Positions 61,852 through 64,000 of a stretch of DNA of 64,000 nt are shown here, in pieces. The position numbers and the translations under genes were made by a program. Under the pieces are notes generated by a model. That model saw nothing but the letters and a program-made list of their open reading frames with translations, had not been told where the DNA came from and ran no database searches. Origin of the DNA: Combretum micranthum (Eukaryota > Streptophyta > Magnoliopsida > Myrtales > Combretaceae); assembly GCA_024138025.1 (NCBI GenBank), contig JAMXBD010002818.1:62001-126000 (forward strand). Direction: 5' to 3'. How positions within the stretch are numbered: position 1 is the stretch's first letter; every line of letters begins with the position of its first letter.

Positions 61852-64000
61852 TGTTATGCCTCATAGGATACCCTAAACATAACAGTCTGCCACATACTAT
61901 ATGAGACTTAGAAATTACTACCACAATTATTCCAAAGTCTCATACATATGCAAGGCATACCTTTACGACAATAGAATACATGAACCAATGGAGATAAATA
62001 GTTTAATTTGACATACTATAAGCCTGACTATAAACCATTAGTCCACATAATTAATTACAAGAGTTTTAGGGGCATTCCCCCGCAAAAAATATTAAGTTTA
62101 GAAGTGGTCATTTACAGTCATGCAGTAAATATTAGGGTTTTCTATGGAAGTTTATACAAAATCGATCACAAACTTCTAATGAAAACTCCTAATTTCTATA
62201 CCTGCTCGATAGGATGTCTTGGCCTTAGCCATATATGTGAAAACTGCAATAAGAAAAAGCTGTGGGAGCGTAAGCTAGACTAGCTTAGTGAGTGAATACT
62301 TCCATAAAGACATTTATAACAAATCATTCGATCAAGTTATTTATTCAACCATATGGAATGCATCAACAACGTGAACAAACAAGACATATGATCAGCCAGA
62401 AATCATATGTGAATGGATTTATGCTCTCCATTCGGGGTTAGCAGATTAACAAATACCGTGGTACTACCATTGAATTAATGTGCCATCTACGGATTACAGG
62501 TAATCAACTTATGTCGTTTCTGGATCACGATCAATCAACTCATTTATGTCATTTATGGATCACGATCAACTAACTTTTAGCCATTTATGGATCATGGGTA
62601 ACCAACATATGCTAATGCTCCATCCGTATTGTGAAGTGATTATGCCTATGTTAATTTATCAATCCGAATAGTTATTAATACCAATTTTTAAGTGATCAAC
62701 CAATCTCGTAGACAATCAATCCTATAATACTTTAAACAAACATAAGTTAATCATCTGGTTCCGATATTCTTAATACAATTTCCCAACTCATCAACAAGCA
62801 TACATAATCTCCCATAATTCCCATCATGAAAATCCATTTTTATCTTTTGCCTCATAATCTAGTGCAACTAAACACTACAACACAATCAAAGAAATGAAAT
62901 TATGAAGTAATACTCACTTGGCTATAGGTCGCCCGTTTCTTAGTAATAATAGTCCGGTGGTAACGAATCCTTGGGATCTAAGTCACCTAAATGAAAAAAA
63001 TATCCAAATGAGTATTTCAACTCATATCTAATCTATTTTATTTCATGAAACTATTAAGTTCGTAATTCTCGTCATTAAAGGGAATTCCAACTTAAAACGG
63101 CAATAACTTGGTCATTTTAACTCGAAATTTCACAAATTATATACCGATTCCTATCTACTTCGAAATTCCTATCTAATTATAATATAATATCTCAATTTCG
63201 AAAACTTTTAAGTCTCGAAAATTTCGGATTAGTTCTAATCAGTAGCCAAACATCCATTTTCGAAATTGTTTTTGTTAAGAGTTATGATGTTTCTACTATC
63301 TATGCCAAATATGCATGCAATATTAACAAGTTACTATCATGAATGGTATATCATGAGCTTCCTATATGTATGTTTTTTATGATATTCTATTAGAAGAATA
63401 TTTTTAGAAAACTTCTACTTTACAGGATGTCATGGATACCTAACTTAGCAAGACTAGTTTTGTGTTCTTGACAAATCACACTTATTTTAGAGATTTTCCT
63501 TAATAAAATTTATTTATTCTTGATAAAATTAAGTCTTTATTATTTCTATTCCTTAAGGTCTTCATTTTTCAAAAAAATCCTCATTTTACACTTTGTAACC
63601 AAGTGTTTAAATATGGGCTATTTCTAGATCCGAATTTTGTAAAAATGATTTTGAGGTGATTTCTTTAAGAAAAATTTATTTGATACTTTAAAAATTAAGG
63701 TCCACTATTCCTATCCCCTAAGGGTTTATTTCCTTAATAAAACTTCTATTTTAGGTTTGAAAATAGGTGTTTACATACCCTCTTTTCCTAGTTACGAATT
63801 TCATGTAACTAACATAAGATCCAAATTTTCTATCTTACAAATATTTCTTGTTTGACAAATTTCTCTTAGTAGGCCTACCATTAATTTATTAAAATTATCT
63901 CCTATTAATACCTATTTCATAAGCCCTTCATTTTCACATAAAACTCATGTTTTGGAATTGAAAAATAGGCTTTCAAAATTTAACTTTTTTTCCATTCGAA
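61852..64000 (-). repeat. giant solo-LTR-like unit H, cut by the window edge
   Basis: It begins TGTTATGCCTCATAGG, the counterpart of TGTCACGCCCC in units F and G, fifteen bases after the hAT duplication ends. Collinear landmarks follow: GGGGCATTCCCCC near 62070 and the 27-nt hairpin at 62384-62410. A tandem array of GGATCACGATCAA-type words lies at about 62490-62605, and shared sequence runs to the window end. The TATA-bearing end lies outside the window. An ORF at 62008-62283 is a chance frame. Confidence 0.82.

Overview
This window looks like a stretch of nuclear DNA from a flowering plant, probably a eudicot. It is very AT-rich and full of TA and poly-A/T runs. Nearly everything recognisable is transposable-element sequence: a Ty3/gypsy chromovirus, several Ty1/copia pieces, an L1-type LINE, a tRNA-derived SINE, a 5S-rRNA-derived (Cassandra-type) piece, hAT-, MULE- and MITE-type DNA elements, and many copies of giant LTR-like units. 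I found no host protein gene, tRNA, intact rRNA or CRISPR array that I could defend. All coding sequence seen belongs to retroelements and is broken by stops and frameshifts.

Layout. 1-9758: three giant LTR units, with unit C inserted in unit B beside the window-truncated unit A. 9759-10620: tail of a copia element. 10660-16455: a MITE with long inverted arms, split by a nearly complete gypsy element (11012-16449, 5-bp target duplication TAGAC). 16455-22080: AT-rich DNA with nothing identifiable. 22085-22265: degenerate Cassandra-type 5S sequence. 22973-31724: DNA-element territory, with two related hAT-like elements, two pairs of MITEs, and a 96-bp SINE with a perfect 17-bp target duplication. 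33480-49530: an old LINE split into three pieces by two giant LTR insertions (duplications GGCAA and GAGGG), each carrying another giant LTR inside it (duplications TTAGT and GTTTT/GTCTT). 51980-53960: a 5'-truncated copia. 54842-61829: a small hAT element (8-bp duplication CCAATGAT) holding a non-autonomous MULE (9-bp duplication) and a full-length decayed copia (AATAT). 61852-64000: the start of another giant LTR unit.

The most interesting feature is the giant LTR family. Units of about 3.5-3.9 kb have TG...CA ends and 5-bp target duplications; seven copies belong to the main group and one to a separate family. None shows an internal region, so they behave as solo LTRs or as a coding-free element. 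They share a TATA-like motif, short tandem arrays that differ between copies at about the same place, and two RNA-hairpin candidates. One is a 27-nt hairpin whose stem stays paired through compensatory changes between diverged copies. The other is a nested leader hairpin with one compensatory change. I know of no function for either.
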